From contig BQUP01000001.1 of the NCBI GenBank assembly GCA_022835595.1, positions 2,294,001 through 2,358,000 of the forward strand: 64,000 nucleotides of DNA, written 5' to 3'. Both the position numbers and the translations under genes were made by a program. Origin of the DNA: Cystobasidium ongulense. Lineage: Eukaryota > Basidiomycota > Cystobasidiomycetes > Cystobasidiales > Cystobasidiaceae. A model generated the notes under the pieces. The model was not told where the DNA came from. It worked only from the letters and a program-made list of their open reading frames with translations, and made no database searches. Below, piece by piece: positions 1 through 10,484 of this stretch; the stretch's first letter is position 1; each line of letters begins with the position of its first letter.

Positions 1-265
1 TGGGTCGTTAATACGAAACAATACCAAGCATAAATAGTACAGTACGATAGTATGAGATGTAGCATATTTCGTAGATGGTTCGATGTAGCTATTGATGCCA
101 ACTTCCTGGCTTGTAGATTTAATACATTACAGTACCTGGCTCTGAGAGCCGTGGTAAATCTCGTAATTCCCCATCTTTCGCTTTTGACCACAAGTATCCG
201 TCCCTGGTACAATCCGTAACATTAGCAAGGAATCCAGTTTTGATTAGCGTTTGTTTGCTGTTTAC
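1..265. other. 3' flank of the queuosine-salvage gene
   Basis: AT-rich sequence without a supported reading frame. It lies downstream of the minus-strand gene that ends at 266 and probably holds its 3' untranslated region. I see no RNA gene or repeat in it. Confidence 0.5.
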
Positions 266-1498
266 TCACAAGTCCATTGATCTAATTGACGTGAGCCAAG
301 TCTTTCCGGTCGAAGCTGCAACTTCTTTGCTAATCTCTATAGCTCTTTCGATGGCAGCCACCGTTGCTGCACGGATGGCATATGCTTCCTCCGCAGACTG
401 AGTGAGACCTTGTACCTTCTGACCTGCCTCAGCTGGCTTCCCAAGCCCGTTGGCATAGATTGGGTACTTGGATTGTGAAATGTCTAGAAGCTGGAAGTGG
501 ACCGCCATAGCTAACAGAGACGGTGAGGCGTTAGCATTTCTGCTTGTTAAAAATGATGGTCATACGTACTGGGCACGACGTTATCGACAGTGGCGGTAAT
601 AGTCTCCGTAGCAGGGAGGGGGAATGGCACATTCGTTCTATCTTTGAACTCAACTCCGATAATAAAGGTGATCAATTGGGCCTTTTTGTACACCTTGACT
701 CGGTGCCCTTTCACGTCTCCCTCATCCCTGAAAGCTGGAAAAGTATCGGCCAACTTCTGGACGAGGTAACTCGCTCGCTGTTCAGCACTGAGATCCTTTG
801 TTTCATTCAAGGTATCTGCGATCCATTCACCGAGTGACTTCTTGCCTAGTTTCAAAAGTATTTTGCCAGTCTCGTTCATAACACCTTGCACTAGTCCGAC
901 AATCTCCCTCGCTTCTACGTCTGGCTCGCCAATCTTGACAGGTAAAGTAGGATGATCCTTTTCCGTCATCAAGGAAAGTCGTAGGAAATCTGAGACTGTA
1001 TTCGCATCGAGATTTGCCATGCCTTTTGCCAACAAAGGGTTCTCCAGTTCACCCTGCATTTGGGATATATAACAGGACATGACGAAGCGTCGGATACAGT
1101 CGTATGCCCCTTGTCCTGTTCGTTTGTGGAGAGCTATCCGATAAGCTGAGAGGAAATTCAAGATAGTGAGGATGCTGTGAGCAAAAGTACATTAATGAAT
1201 TGCACATTCTGGACGATTGGGTTGAAGACACGCGTACGACAGAAAGTTAAGTTCGTCGAGAGGGCCACTGTATCTGAGGGGAAACTTTGCGCCATGCTCT
1301 TGATGATATTTGTTCCAGTCTCTCTCGTCGAGCTGTTCCCAGAATGTTCTTATGCCTTCTTCGTTGATCTGTCCAAGCACATGATCAAGTCAGTTTACCG
1401 AGTCAAGCGGCGCGAGGTGTTGCACGCACCTGCATCCCACTATAGCTGAGGGACTCGCGGCAACTGTCCTTGATCTCTTGGATGATGTCTTGAACCAT
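266..1498 (-). CDS. Queuosine salvage protein family (QNG1/DUF2419-like)
   Basis: Four exons (1498-1430, 1368-1238, 1174-570, 510-266) join in frame through GT-AG introns of 59-63 nt to give 349 residues. The start is the ATG of MVQDII at 1498; the next exon opens with INEEGIRTFW. Spliced landmarks are LNFLSILTILNFLSAYR, LHKRTGQGAYDCIRR, VMNETGKILL, FPAFRD followed by KVYKKAQL, and DNVVPTMAVHF. The NETGK, FP-RD and YK-AQ blocks match the human queuosine 5'-phosphate N-glycosylase C9orf64/QNG1. That enzyme releases queuine from dietary queuosine nucleotides for tRNA modification. The protein belongs to the divergent fungal branch, so the exact substrate is inferred. The length is usual for the family. 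The gene is tail-to-head with an unresolved minus-strand small ORF and has no obvious operon-like partner. Confidence 0.62.
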
Positions 1499-1673
1499 GA
1501 TTGCGATTGTAGGATTCGTGCAAAGGCAAACCAGAAAGTGCTGTCTTTAGCGAAATGATAGCGAAGCTCGTGGGACCGATCACAAGTATTTGACACAGCT
1601 TTCATTTCTCTTCTACAAGCGTACAAACGAAACAGCGTATTCGCAGTCCTATCAATGTCTCTCAAATTACACC

Positions 1674-1899
1674 TCATCCCACGTGCCTGGCCCTCCTGCC
1701 GCCTCGACGGGTAGACGACGTTCTATTATCAATCATCAGTAGCGTGACCATATTCTGCTCGTCGACATCTCCTATCCTTCTGTATTCAACGTCAGTATGG
1801 CCAAACAAGGAAGGGCTAAGAGCATGAGACTGCTCACCTGAAGCTGTGGTGTGCAGGACAGCAGACTTTCCATTCATCGACACTATCGTCGTTGGACAT
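1674..1899 (-). CDS. Possible small two-exon gene, function unknown
   Basis: An ATG at 1899 begins MSNDDSVDEWKVCCPAHHSF. It is followed by a GTGAGC donor and an acceptor ending in TACAG, after which the frame runs RIGDVDEQNMVTLLMIDN and stops at 1674. The product would be only about 55 residues and has no recognisable domain. The short Cys/His-rich start and good splice sites are the only support. It could equally be an upstream untranslated exon of the queuosine-salvage gene or chance. Confidence 0.22.
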
Positions 1900-2126
1900 A
1901 GGAAACCCTTTGAAACATTGTACTGCTACTAGGTCATAGTACCGGTCCATTGAATTCTCATTGCCATGATTGCCTCAGAAGAGGTAAAGGAGTTATTCAT
2001 TTGATGGGTCGAGAGGGACCATTCGTTCTAGATTGACTAGAACGGTACCACCGTGTAGATGTTGGCACTACCGATATGTTCGGTGCTACCGGTCCGGTAT
2101 ATAACACGAAGCGAACACAGCTTGCA

Positions 2127-2816
2127 CTACGCAGGTATACCTTCGTCATCTTCAATAATATCGAACGCATTCTTGCCTTTATTGCTGTGACGGTTATAGC
2201 GGCCAGCGAGGCGGCCTTTGGGATGTTCCCCGTGGTGTTCTTTAGCATTCCATTCTGAAAAGCGTTTGTTGAGATGCCTTGTACGTATCCAGCGGGATAT
2301 CTTGAGGAATACAAGCAGACCTGTCAGGCCGACCTGTTACTACAAGTCAGTCCAGGTCGAATGGGAACAGCAGCCGGATAGGACGAACATACCAGCAGGA
2401 ACCCGACGACAGCAGATGCCGTGACAATGCTGCTCTCGTCGCTGTGAATGTTCGGCGTTGTCGATATGAGCGTCGTGGTCGAGTCGGCATCACTGACCGT
2501 GATCGTGGTGGTCATGCTTGAGCCGGCACAGCGCAGCCTGCGACACCGGCGGCTTCGTCTGCTTCAGCTGTGTTACGCTGCTGCACTGCTGCTTGTGTGC
2601 ATGTCATGCCAATGTCGACAAGGTGACAGTCGGATGTGTCCTGAGCTTCGGTGCTGGTCGTGGCTCGCCTCCATGCAGCTTCTCGTCTCTGATCGTAGTC
2701 GACGACAGCGAGCAGAGCTGGACGGGCAGACATTTCTCTGGCTTGTCCACCTGACCACCAGTCGAATCCATGTTACCGATGCTGCTGACCTGAGTACCAG
2801 GTCTCCACTCGCGCAC
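2127..2816 (-). CDS. Single-pass membrane protein with Ser/Thr-rich ectodomain (5' end unresolved)
   Basis: The minus strand reads a Thr/Ser-rich stretch (TTTITVSDADSTTTLISTT, then IHSDESSIV) that leads into a hydrophobic helix. The helix is completed only after an intron of about 60 nt is removed (donor GTATGT, acceptor TAACAG), giving SAVVGFLLVGLTGLLVFL. A basic stop-transfer segment follows (KISRWIRTRHLNKRF), then a polar tail rich in His/Lys/Gly that ends NAFDIIEDDEGIPA at 2127. The layout (S/T-rich outside, one helix, basic cytoplasmic tail) resembles fungal plasma-membrane sensors or small type I proteins, but no family is recognised. Exons upstream of about 2520 are ambiguous in frame, so the N-terminus is not defined; 2816 is only the outer plausible limit. 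The gene is divergent from the mpaB-like gene at 2987. Confidence 0.5.
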
Positions 2817-2986
2817 ATCTTCAGGAGGTTACGGAGCTCGCGTCTCAACTCGAATCGCTAGGCTTGCGTACAAGAGCGGTACTCATTACCGGTAGCAGTC
2901 AAGCCTTCTCGTTCGGAGTTATTACCGACTCCTAGTCATAGTGAAAATCATAACCCCTGACAAGTGCACACCGCGGCTTCCTCAGT

Positions 2987-4282
2987 ATGCTCGCCCTCAA
3001 GATCACGAGCCTCGTAGCTGTTGCGCTCGGGTGGCGAATCTATCGAGTCCGACAAGTGAGGTACGATGCACTCAAGCAATGCGAGCGAAAGTACAGCCAC
3101 TTGAACGAGAAACCTGAAGAAATGACATGTGGGTGAAACCAAAAACATACCATTCTCGCACCATGCTGATGTCCGAATTTAGACACCATCGCTACGGAGA
3201 TCATGAAGGTCTCGCATTACTGGGATTACCCTTGGGCTCTTACGCTGGCCCTGTCACTGGCACTGTTCAACACGTATGCGATTCCTACTATCAGCTCTGT
3301 AAGACACTAGACTCCATTCTTGTATATGAATATGATTGCCCAGGGTTGGGCTAACTGTCGTTTCCTATAGGTACTCGCCAAGACTGGTCAGCTATCTGAT
3401 CCAACCCTAGCCAGTCGAAGAGCAGAAGATACGGCCATATTCGTTGCCGAGTTCCTCACTCAGGGGCTGGATTCCGAGCGCGGCAGCGTATCGCTCGCCC
3501 GTATGAACTGGCTTCATTCACGCTGGGGAAAGATGATCAAGCAAGGAGATCTTCTATACACTCTTAGTCTATTCATCTTCGAGCCAATCACCTTTGTAGA
3601 GAAATACGAATGGCGCTCTCTCACTGAGCTCGAACAACAGGCTCGTTTCGTGTTCTGGGCCGAGGTTGGAGCGAGAATGGGCATACAAGGCATACCACGA
3701 ACAAGGCAAGCGCTCTGGAAATGGAAGGAGCAGTATGCTCAAGAGAACATGGTTTATGCCAAGACCAACGATCAAGTTGGAGCCTTGACAATGGATATCC
3801 TGGTAGCTCCGATGCCTTCTTTTTTGAAGTCTTTCAGTAAAGAAGCTGGCAAAGTATTCATTGAACCCAGGATATTGCAGGCTTTTGGCTGGAAGCCTGC
3901 TAGCCCAGCCTTCCTCTACTGGCTTATCCCTCTTTTGATGCGAACGCGCACTCTCGTCATTGCAAATCTCATGTTTCCGCGCACCACAATACCCGGTTTC
4001 CTTACAAGTGAAGAAATTACACATACATCTCCCGATGGCTCTCAAAATAAGAAAGTCCAACGGCACGGCTTTGTATTCGAACCGTGGTACGTGCCTGCTG
4101 GCACATCAAAGGTTGGACAACTCGGAGTCGGGACACCTGGTGACAAACAACAATGGCAAAGCGAAGGATGGACAAGTGAAACGCTAGGACCGGATAAGTT
4201 AAAGTCCCAAGGTGTTCAATTCTCAGTTCAAGAAGGCGAGCGTATCAGGCAGGCTGCACAAGTCTGTCCGTTCTTTCGATGA
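2987..4282 (+). CDS. ER-bound oxygenase, mpaB/Lcp-like family (DUF2236)
   Basis: Three exons (2987-3128, 3183-3298, 3371-4282; introns 54 and 72 nt) give 389 residues. A hydrophobic N-terminal helix (MLALKITSLVAVALGW) is followed by a second one around FNTYAIPTIS, a signature of this family. Further landmarks are LARMNWLHSRWGK with the conserved His, LYTLSLFIFEP, KYEWRSLTELEQ, FWAEVGARMGI and ENMVYAKTNDQ. Members related to mycophenolic-acid MpaB and the latex-clearing proteins are ER- or membrane-bound oxygenases that bind haem. The substrate here cannot be told from sequence. The neighbours do not form a biosynthetic cluster, so a housekeeping lipid or terpenoid role is as likely as secondary metabolism. 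The start is the first ATG in frame before the membrane helix. Confidence 0.8.
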
Positions 4283-4453
4283 GAAGACGACGGTGATGTT
4301 TGGGCCTCTAGGAGGCAAATTTTGTGGACCACGGCAATCGGGAGAAAACTGTATCTGAATGTGTGTGTAGCAGAACCGTCGACATCGCAAATAAGTGGCA
4401 TGTAGCAAGGCCTTTTTAAGAATGCATTGTATCCCGACATATTACGAAATTCA
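4283..4453. other. Short gap between convergent oxygenase genes
   Basis: Both flanking genes end here (mpaB-like on +, 2OG oxygenase on -). Only 3' untranslated sequence is expected and I see no other element. Confidence 0.5.
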
Positions 4454-5897
4454 TCAAGCACTCGCCTCAACTGGTGCAGAATGAGCGTACGTCTCCCTCA
4501 ATCTAGCTTCTACATATTCGCCAGCCTTGACACTTTTATAGCGAGCTGGTCTGTCCTCTGTCACGCAGCTTGGCAGACATTCGATAAGCGTATCTGGATC
4601 AACACCCATAAACTGTCGATGTGTTCCGAAAGTCAGAACATCATAGGAGAAGGGAGCAGAGCACCGGCTTACCATTGGAATAGAATACCGTTCTTTGCCT
4701 GAGCGATTGATCGCTCGGTGTACTGTGGAGACGAAAACGTCGTCTATGGAAGAGGAGACTCAGTTGGACAATGGTTGATTGGCACGAAAAATGCTTTGCT
4801 TACTGGTCCAGCGTTGGAAAGTGTCTGCAATATTCACTACAAAGTGATATGGCTAACAAAAGGATCTTATTAGCCAAGGCTACTGTGACTGTCTAGTCCG
4901 TGATTACCATTGGTGTAGCGTGAACCCCTATCGATGAAAATTTTAGCATGCATACGGAGGACTTCGCAGATGTAAGAACCTACAGTTTCCAGCCTTATTG
5001 AGCACCTGCAAGGCCTGCACGTCATCTTGTGCGAGAATTGTGAAAGCTTCGTCTGGCATTTATCAAGATTAGTCGGCGTCATATAACACGCTTGAGAGTA
5101 CGCACAATCAGTATGGGCTCCTATGCCAAGTGACTTTTCGTCTACTTCTCCAGACTGAGCTGGATAGTAGAGTAGGCGCATAATGACACCAGGTCGTTTC
5201 GTAGCCGATTCGAAGAAGTCTTTAGGGAGATTCAACGCTTGAGCGAAGTAAGGGAAAAGGCTGATACCAAGATCTCTGACAGCATCCCAGTATTGTAGCA
5301 CTCCCTCTTGGAATCCAGGTAGATTATCGGGCCATTGATTGGCAGATCCCGTGGCTCCTTCAAATAAAGCATCTTCACCTCCAATGTCGAAACCTTCATG
5401 CATGTCACCTCGGTTCGCAGGATCAACATTCTCTCCTTTAAGCTTGGTGTAACCTTTCATGTTTTCAGATTTGTGAATATCAATCTTGTCTTTTTCTTCT
5501 AAAGGCAAGTCAAAGAATCTCTTTGCTTCCGCAAAGCCTTGATCCATGACTTTCTCGGGTACTCCATGACCTGTGAGGTAGCTAAAGCCATTGATTGTCA
5601 GAAAGACGGCTTTGATAGTGGTAAACTTGTATAGCTGTTGCTCACAAGAAGCCGACGCGGGAGCAGGCATCTCGAATCTATGCGGATTCGCGAGGAACAT
5701 ATGGGCAGTCTCAGCTCTAAGTCCACGACTTTACAGCTAGGCATGTAGGAGAACCGGACGCTCACACTTTCTACAATCTTCTCCTCAGACTCTTGCAAGT
5801 TGATGATCGGAATTGAAGAAAAGTCACCCTGAGAGGCTTCAATGCCGCCTGCGATTGTGCGGAATCCAAGACCTGTTGAGACTTGAGTGGAAGACAT
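4454..5897 (-). CDS. 2-oxoglutarate/Fe(II)-dependent dioxygenase (isopenicillin-N-synthase-like)
   Basis: Multi-exon gene of roughly 330 residues. The N-terminal DIOX_N part, after removal of an intron that ends CGCATAG, reads SIRDACSRVGFFYLTGHGVPE. The central part reads EGFDIGGEDALFEG and FFESATKRPGVIMRLLYYP. The iron site is visible as the HTD of GIGAHTD and the distal His in STVHRAIN. The 2OG-binding Arg follows in KERYSIPMF, with the typical DPDTLIECLPSCV tail. Such enzymes hydroxylate or oxidise small molecules; the substrate is unknown. One splice junction just before NIADTFQRWTN is uncertain: the obvious donor and acceptor leave this loop shorter than usual. The start is set at the ATG of MSSTQVSTGLG (5897); an in-frame ATG at 5924 would add nine residues. 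Confidence 0.82.
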
Positions 5898-6494
5898 CTG
5901 TGAGGTTTGGATGAGGATATGCAATGAAAATGATGACTGAGACTGCTTGTATTAATGACTGATTAAAGGAAAGGAAGGAAGAGAGGCAGCTATGGAAGCT
6001 TCCAAGAAATGCGCTCTTATCTTGCTTGCCGATATCGATAACGCGCTCGCCGCCGGTCTGGGCCGTTTCCAAAGACGCCACAGTATTGGCCCCCAAGGCT
6101 GCAAGAGGAGTGAAGTAACAAACGCCCTCAAGAGCCGCGACAGTCTGTTGCTCTCAGATCTTCTCCTGGACTCGTAGAACTGCCATTTGGTCGCATGGCG
6201 CGCCACGAGTCAATGTTTGCGAAAACCATCATGCAGAGCTGTTCACCGCGACCAATCGGACTCTCGCAAAGATGGAGCGTGTGATACACCACTGTGACGT
6301 TATACAGTACTCTGGTGTGTCTTGTAGTGTCAAGAGGTCTTCACTGGCACAGTGATAGTAAGGCAACCCATGCACGAATTGCCCTTGCTCAGAAAGAAGT
6401 GAAACAGCTTGAAGAGGAGAACAACTAACTCAAGAGCTAACCCGACAGCAGGTCAATATAACCCCAATACCTTATAAACCTTTCATCACAAAAA
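5898..6494. other. Gene-poor flank with 3' end of a coiled-coil reading frame
   Basis: No complete gene is supported. Near its right end (about 6362-6428, +) an open frame reads ATHARIALAQKEVKQLEEENN and stops. This looks like the tail of a coiled-coil protein whose upstream part I cannot find. The last part belongs to the 163-nt segment that is repeated, inverted, at 32,258-32,420. Confidence 0.35.
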
Positions 6495-6561
6495 GGGGAT
6501 TTGGCTCAGTTGGTAGAGCGTATGCTTAGCATCTTCAATTGCCTGCATAAGGTCGTGAGTT
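6399..6561 (+). repeat. Inverted segmental duplication, copy A (contains most of the tRNA-Ala)
   Basis: This 163-nt stretch reappears on the opposite strand at 32,258-32,420 with the same length and only a handful of mismatches by eye. It starts inside the reading frame ending KQLEEENN, runs through the 5' flank of the tRNA-Ala, and ends in the T loop of that tRNA (…GTGAGTT). The tRNA part is identical in both copies; the mismatches sit in the flank. Confidence 0.85.
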
Positions 6562-6579
6562 CGATTCTTACAATCTCCA
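6495..6579 (+). tRNA. tRNA-Ala (AGC) with 12-nt intron
   Basis: The cloverleaf is complete. The acceptor stem GGGGATT pairs with AATCTCC (one G-U), the D arm is GCTCAGTTGGTAGAGC, and the anticodon stem TATGC/GCATA encloses loop TTAGCAT with anticodon AGC at 6528-6530. The T arm is GTGAG-TTCGATT-CTTAC. A 12-nt insert TCTTCAATTGCC lies at the canonical intron position after base 37 (6532-6543). The discriminator base is A and no CCA is encoded, as in eukaryotes. A T5 pol III terminator follows at once (6580-6584). The internal A and B boxes are intact. Confidence 0.95.
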
Positions 6580-8039
6580 TTTTTGCTTGCGGGAGCTTCA
6601 AAACGCTTTCGGGGAAGTCTCCAGGCTCAAAAACACTTTTTCCCAATTTGGTTTTTTGGTGACCTGGGAAAGCATGCGAACGTCATCTTTTTAGCTGTGA
6701 TGTTTTTCATAATGATGCTGGCTTTATTGTGTATCTATAAAGGTGTTTTATTTGCTTGTTGGGTCGACTTGCTGGCAATAACATGTATTTTTCGACTGTC
6801 GACTTTCGAGACCGTCGTTGAGTGCCGGTTGCTGTTACCACAATGCACCATTTGTCGCCAAGAGTCAGAGACGAGCGCCTGTTACCTAGACATGGTCTAA
6901 CGACTCAAAATTATCTTGTTGAGGTCTATTCAGCCATGTTAAAGGCGTGGGAGGATTTCATCTCTTTTCAAGACTTTTTCGGCTTGACCTGGATGTGCCG
7001 CAGGCGCCTTGTTTGGCTAGTGCCGATGTGGTTTAATTGAATTTTCTCCTTGCCTGTACGTCTTTCATAGTGTGTCTCCTCGCATGCGGCAAGATATTAT
7101 CATTGTCTGCCTGTTCTATGTAGGTGCATTATGGTTGCACGTGATCAAAATCCTGGTGCCTCGAGTACCTTGACGGTTTGGTACCTGGTGCCTGCATCTT
7201 CCAGATGAAGAGACCTTGACTGCATCAAATCTGTATAGTTAGTAGATCAGGTGGAGCCTCCTACTTGCTGCGGGTTTTGACCAGGCCTGTGCGACTGAAC
7301 AGCTCTGACGTTGCGTAGACTGCGGTTTGCCGTCAACAGTCGAGCAGATTCCAGCACGCGTAAGCCTCTGCACAACTGCTAACTATCACAACTGAAGAGA
7401 AAGATGTCCTCTTTCAGCCCATTATCTTTGCTGTCCTCTCTGGAATCACCCACCAAGAGCAGAGGTCCACTGCTATCGTAGCCGCCAGCCAAACTGAATT
7501 CGTCGCGCGTGTGTTGCTGTCGACACGAAACTGGCATCAACACCAGGCAAGTCGAAGTGAACAGGAGGGAGTAACTTCGGATGTAGGAGGTCTATGTGAC
7601 TACCAATCCGAGTAGGCAGAAGGACAAGAAGCAAAGCATGTCATGCATGCACGCCTGGCAGATCGAGTCTGCTGACGTCGCGTCCCCCCCATGAGCAGTC
7701 GCCACCACTATCCACCTTTCAACTCGAATATCAGTCGCGACACGAGTGCTGTCTATCTGCCTTCATACAACCCGAGTCATCTCATCACGTCCCTCAGCTA
7801 CAATGCTGTCACCGTCTCGTGCTGTCTGGAGAGCTGCATCCACCTCATCTGCAAGCACCGTGACCATCAAGGACGAGGAGCTCGATAGAGCAACCGCTCT
7901 CACTCACACGCACCGGACCATCTCACGGTAGGTAGCGCTCATGTGCGGATCTCGAAGCAACCAATGGGCGCACTGATGTGCTTCATACAGTGCTCTTCTC
8001 TCCTCGTGCTGCTGGACCGTCTACACACTCCAGATAGGC
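6580..8039. other. Gene-poor region downstream of tRNA-Ala
   Basis: Apart from the T5 terminator of the tRNA at its left edge I find no supported gene. Several open frames of 60-105 codons exist (for example a hydrophobic one at 6583-6900), but none shows splice-consistent extension, a domain or a credible start context. The right end may hold the degraded 5' part of repeat copy A. Confidence 0.4.
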
Positions 8040-8830
8040 TAGACCTACCCTCGGTCAAGTCAACAGCGACGAAGACGAGAAGCTTGATTGCAACTCTCAG
8101 AGCAGCCACAATTTGAGTGATGGCCGCTCCGAGACTCACACAATCCTAGACGACGAGGGTTCCGAGCGGCCCGTTTCTCCAACTGCAAGTGATGGTGCCG
8201 ACTTGCGAAGGTCAATACACCGACTGGAATTACCAGCAGACCTTCCTCCGGTTAGTCGTCACTGAAACCAGACTCGGCCCCAACACCATACGAATACAGG
8301 CAGCGGAGACGCCAGAGGTATTCCAACTAGCCATGGCTAATGTGCTAGCCAACCCTACCTTCACCTACATAGACCCTGCGGGTTCAGAACCACCGAAGCG
8401 AGAACGTGGCGATAATGAAACAAGTCTGGGAGGAAGCGAAGGTTGAAGGGGAAGTAGGGGAGAAAACAGAGGTATGCTTAGTACATACGAAAGAAGATCA
8501 GGGAGCGTGAAGCCGAAGAGGAGCGGAAGCAGAAAGATGCTCCTGAGCGAAAGGAAGGCCAGATCGAAGACACTTAAACATGTCGAGCAGGTAGATGATC
8601 TCATGAATTTGTGAGTGCCAAGAAGTCCGTCTGGCCGGTAGATCGCAGGAGTGTTGACTTCTGGTTCCAGGTTTTTTGCAATGTAGAGCATTACGAATCC
8701 CGACTATCTACCAATCTTTCCGCTGTCTTCTCCTCATGAAACCTGTTCTACACACCTGTAATATTTTTGCTTTCGGCCGTTCTACGGCGCACGCAATACA
8801 GCTGCGAGCCTTGCTCGCCTTGAAGATGCA
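8040..8830 (+). repeat. Undescribed repeat, copy A (motif ORF plus 3' hairpins)
   Basis: Copy A carries an acidic, Ser-rich frame (for example DGRSETHTILDDEGSERPV) followed by TRLGPNTIRIQAAETPE and DPAGSEPPKRERGD. The same architecture occurs in copy B at 31.4-32.1 kb. Its 3' part (8757-8822) is about 85% similar by eye to 32,165-32,236. It holds two hairpins, CCGT-TCT-ACGG and GCGAGC-CTT-GCTCGC. Copy A looks degraded. I know no transposon family with this motif; the 3' hairpins would suit a mobile element. The borders are approximate. Confidence 0.6.
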
Positions 8831-8930
8831 CCTGTATCGGCATCGTTCCAACTTCCCGATCACTGCGATGTATAGCCGGTGACAGTTCGAATGGCAGCCT
8901 CTTCTCTTACAAATCCAAGTATTACCAGCC

Positions 8931-9685
8931 ATGTTTTCAAGAGTAGGCTTGCACGCTTGCACCAGCTCAGCATTTCGATTACCATTTGGTCAAGCTGCTT
9001 TCAAAAGTGGTTCGGCAGGAGCTGTCAAGCGAGCCGCCTCGCAACATCGAAGCGTCACGTCATTAGCGACAGCTTTCCACAACAGCACACGAGCAAAGCA
9101 ATCATCTTCACCATCTTTCCTTCTCTTTATCGCAGGCGGTACATCCCTCTTCGCCTATTCACTCAATTCGAATCCACTACGATGCGATCCTACAACTCAA
9201 TCAGCTAGACCTTACGCTGAACCACATACTGTTTCCGTGCAAGGACCAGGATCAGCTAAACTTACGAGAAGGAATGAAGAACCTGCTGTAGAGAGTAGTG
9301 TAGATCTGAAGAGTCTATCATTTGGTGCTGTAGCTGGTATCAGTACGGGAATCTTTATCAAAAAAGGCCTCAAAGCACTTGGTTTCCTACTTGGTGGAAC
9401 TTTTGTCCTTCTTCAGGTTAGCCAGAGCACAATCACCTAATCACCCTCCACTCTGACTCATTCTTGATATCCTACCTGCAGTACCTCGCCTCAAAAAGCC
9501 TTGTCAATGTAGACTGGAAGTCGATGGCTTCTCGCTATGACAGTACAATCGAAAAGGTCGCCGGTCCTGGAACAGGGTCAAGAGTAGCAAGACTCAGTCA
9601 CAGCGTTCTCGACTTTCTCACTGCAGACTTTCCACCACGAGCAACTTTCGCAGCTGGTGTCGTCTTGGGGTTGAGAATCGGTTAA
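8931..9685 (+). CDS. FUN14 family mitochondrial outer-membrane protein
   Basis: Two exons (8931-9416, 9482-9685, intron 65 nt) give 229 residues. An N-terminal basic, Ser/Arg-rich stretch (residues 1-60) could target mitochondria. The FUN14 domain starts near residue 125 with KSLSFGAVAGISTGIFIKKG and continues LGFLLGGTFVLLQ, then across the intron YLASKSLVNVDW, ending with a Gly-rich helix AAGVVLGLRIG at the C-terminus. Mammalian FUNDC1 is a mitophagy receptor; yeast Fun14 is a mitochondrial outer-membrane protein linked to ER contact. I see no convincing Atg8-interaction motif here. The start is the first ATG in frame; the domain layout and length fit the fungal family. Confidence 0.85.
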
Positions 9686-9863
9686 GTTGAAAAAGGGCAC
9701 GTGTTGTCCCTTGTCCAGGACGAGAGAAGGACATGGCTCGAGAGAAGTCTGTGTACGACACGCACGCGCCCTTCATGTCTCATAGCAGATTCTGCGTTGC
9801 TACATAGCTTGCATCTTTGATACTGTACCAATTACAATTCAATCCGCTGTTAACAATCCAGCC

Positions 9864-10484
9864 ATGGCCGCACTCTTGCGACGACTGCCTTCGTTTCGCC
9901 GTTCAGTCAGTGCGACCAGCGACAGCCAGCAGCAGCAGCAGCAAGCAGGCAGCAGGAACAGCGTGGATGGAAATGGACTGTCAGAGACTTCAGCGCAGCC
10001 AGCATGGACGGTAGAGGAAGCGACTTCACATATTGCAAGCCTGGAGATAGATGATCTGCGACGACTCTTATCAGATCTGTTGGAGAAGAACAGCAGCGTC
10101 CGCGAAGCCATACAGCAGCATGCAAAGGAACAGGCTGGTCGACCTGGACTACCTCTCTCGAGCCACAGTATGAGCAAGAAGAGAAGAGCTGATAGTGAAT
10201 TGGACAGGACTGCAGACGCTCCTGCTGTAACTATCGTCAATACCGATATTACGACGACCAAAGCACCACCACCAGCGACAGCACAGGGTGAAGGCGAATC
10301 GCACACTATCCAGGGACAGACTGGTCTTGTCTCCGTACCAATGGGAGATCTGCTGGAGACTGTACAAGGTGTGGAAGAGACCGGACTACCACACGGTGTT
10401 TCCAAGCCTATCGAGTCGAATCTTGGATATACACCTAAGAAGGACCGCAAATCCAAGTCGCGGGAGGACAGGGCGAGTGAGTGA
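9864..10484 (+). CDS. Hypothetical protein with short helical motif and Gln tract
   Basis: Intronless frame of 206 residues starting in a good context (CCATGG). After a basic N-terminus (MAALLRRLPSFRRSV) comes a tract of six Gln, then a predicted helix IASLEIDDLRRLLSDLLEK at about residues 57-75. The rest is polar and low in complexity, with basic patches (KKRRAD, KKDRKSKSRED) suggesting a nuclear protein. The LxxxDLRRLL-type helix faintly recalls Cut8/STS1 proteasome tethers, but the rest of that family is absent, so I do not assign it. The antisense frame of 255 codons is considered a shadow because it lacks domains and has a poorer start. Confidence 0.55.
   Translation: MAALLRRLPSFRRSVSATSDSQQQQQQAGSRNSVDGNGLSETSAQPAWTVEEATSHIASLEIDDLRRLLSDLLEKNSSVREAIQQHAKEQAGRPGLPLSSHSMSKKRRADSELDRTADAPAVTIVNTDITTTKAPPPATAQGEGESHTIQGQTGLVSVPMGDLLETVQGVEETGLPHGVSKPIESNLGYTPKKDRKSKSREDRASE

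Noticed and set aside
5992-6177. Small frames on both strands upstream of the 2OG oxygenase (MEASKKCALILLADIDNA on +)
   Set aside because: No splice-consistent extension or domain; could at most be an untranslated exon of the oxygenase.
6583-6900. 105-codon hydrophobic frame after the tRNA-Ala
   Set aside because: It starts within the tRNA flank, has no promoter or domain, and its hydrophobicity comes from T-rich DNA.
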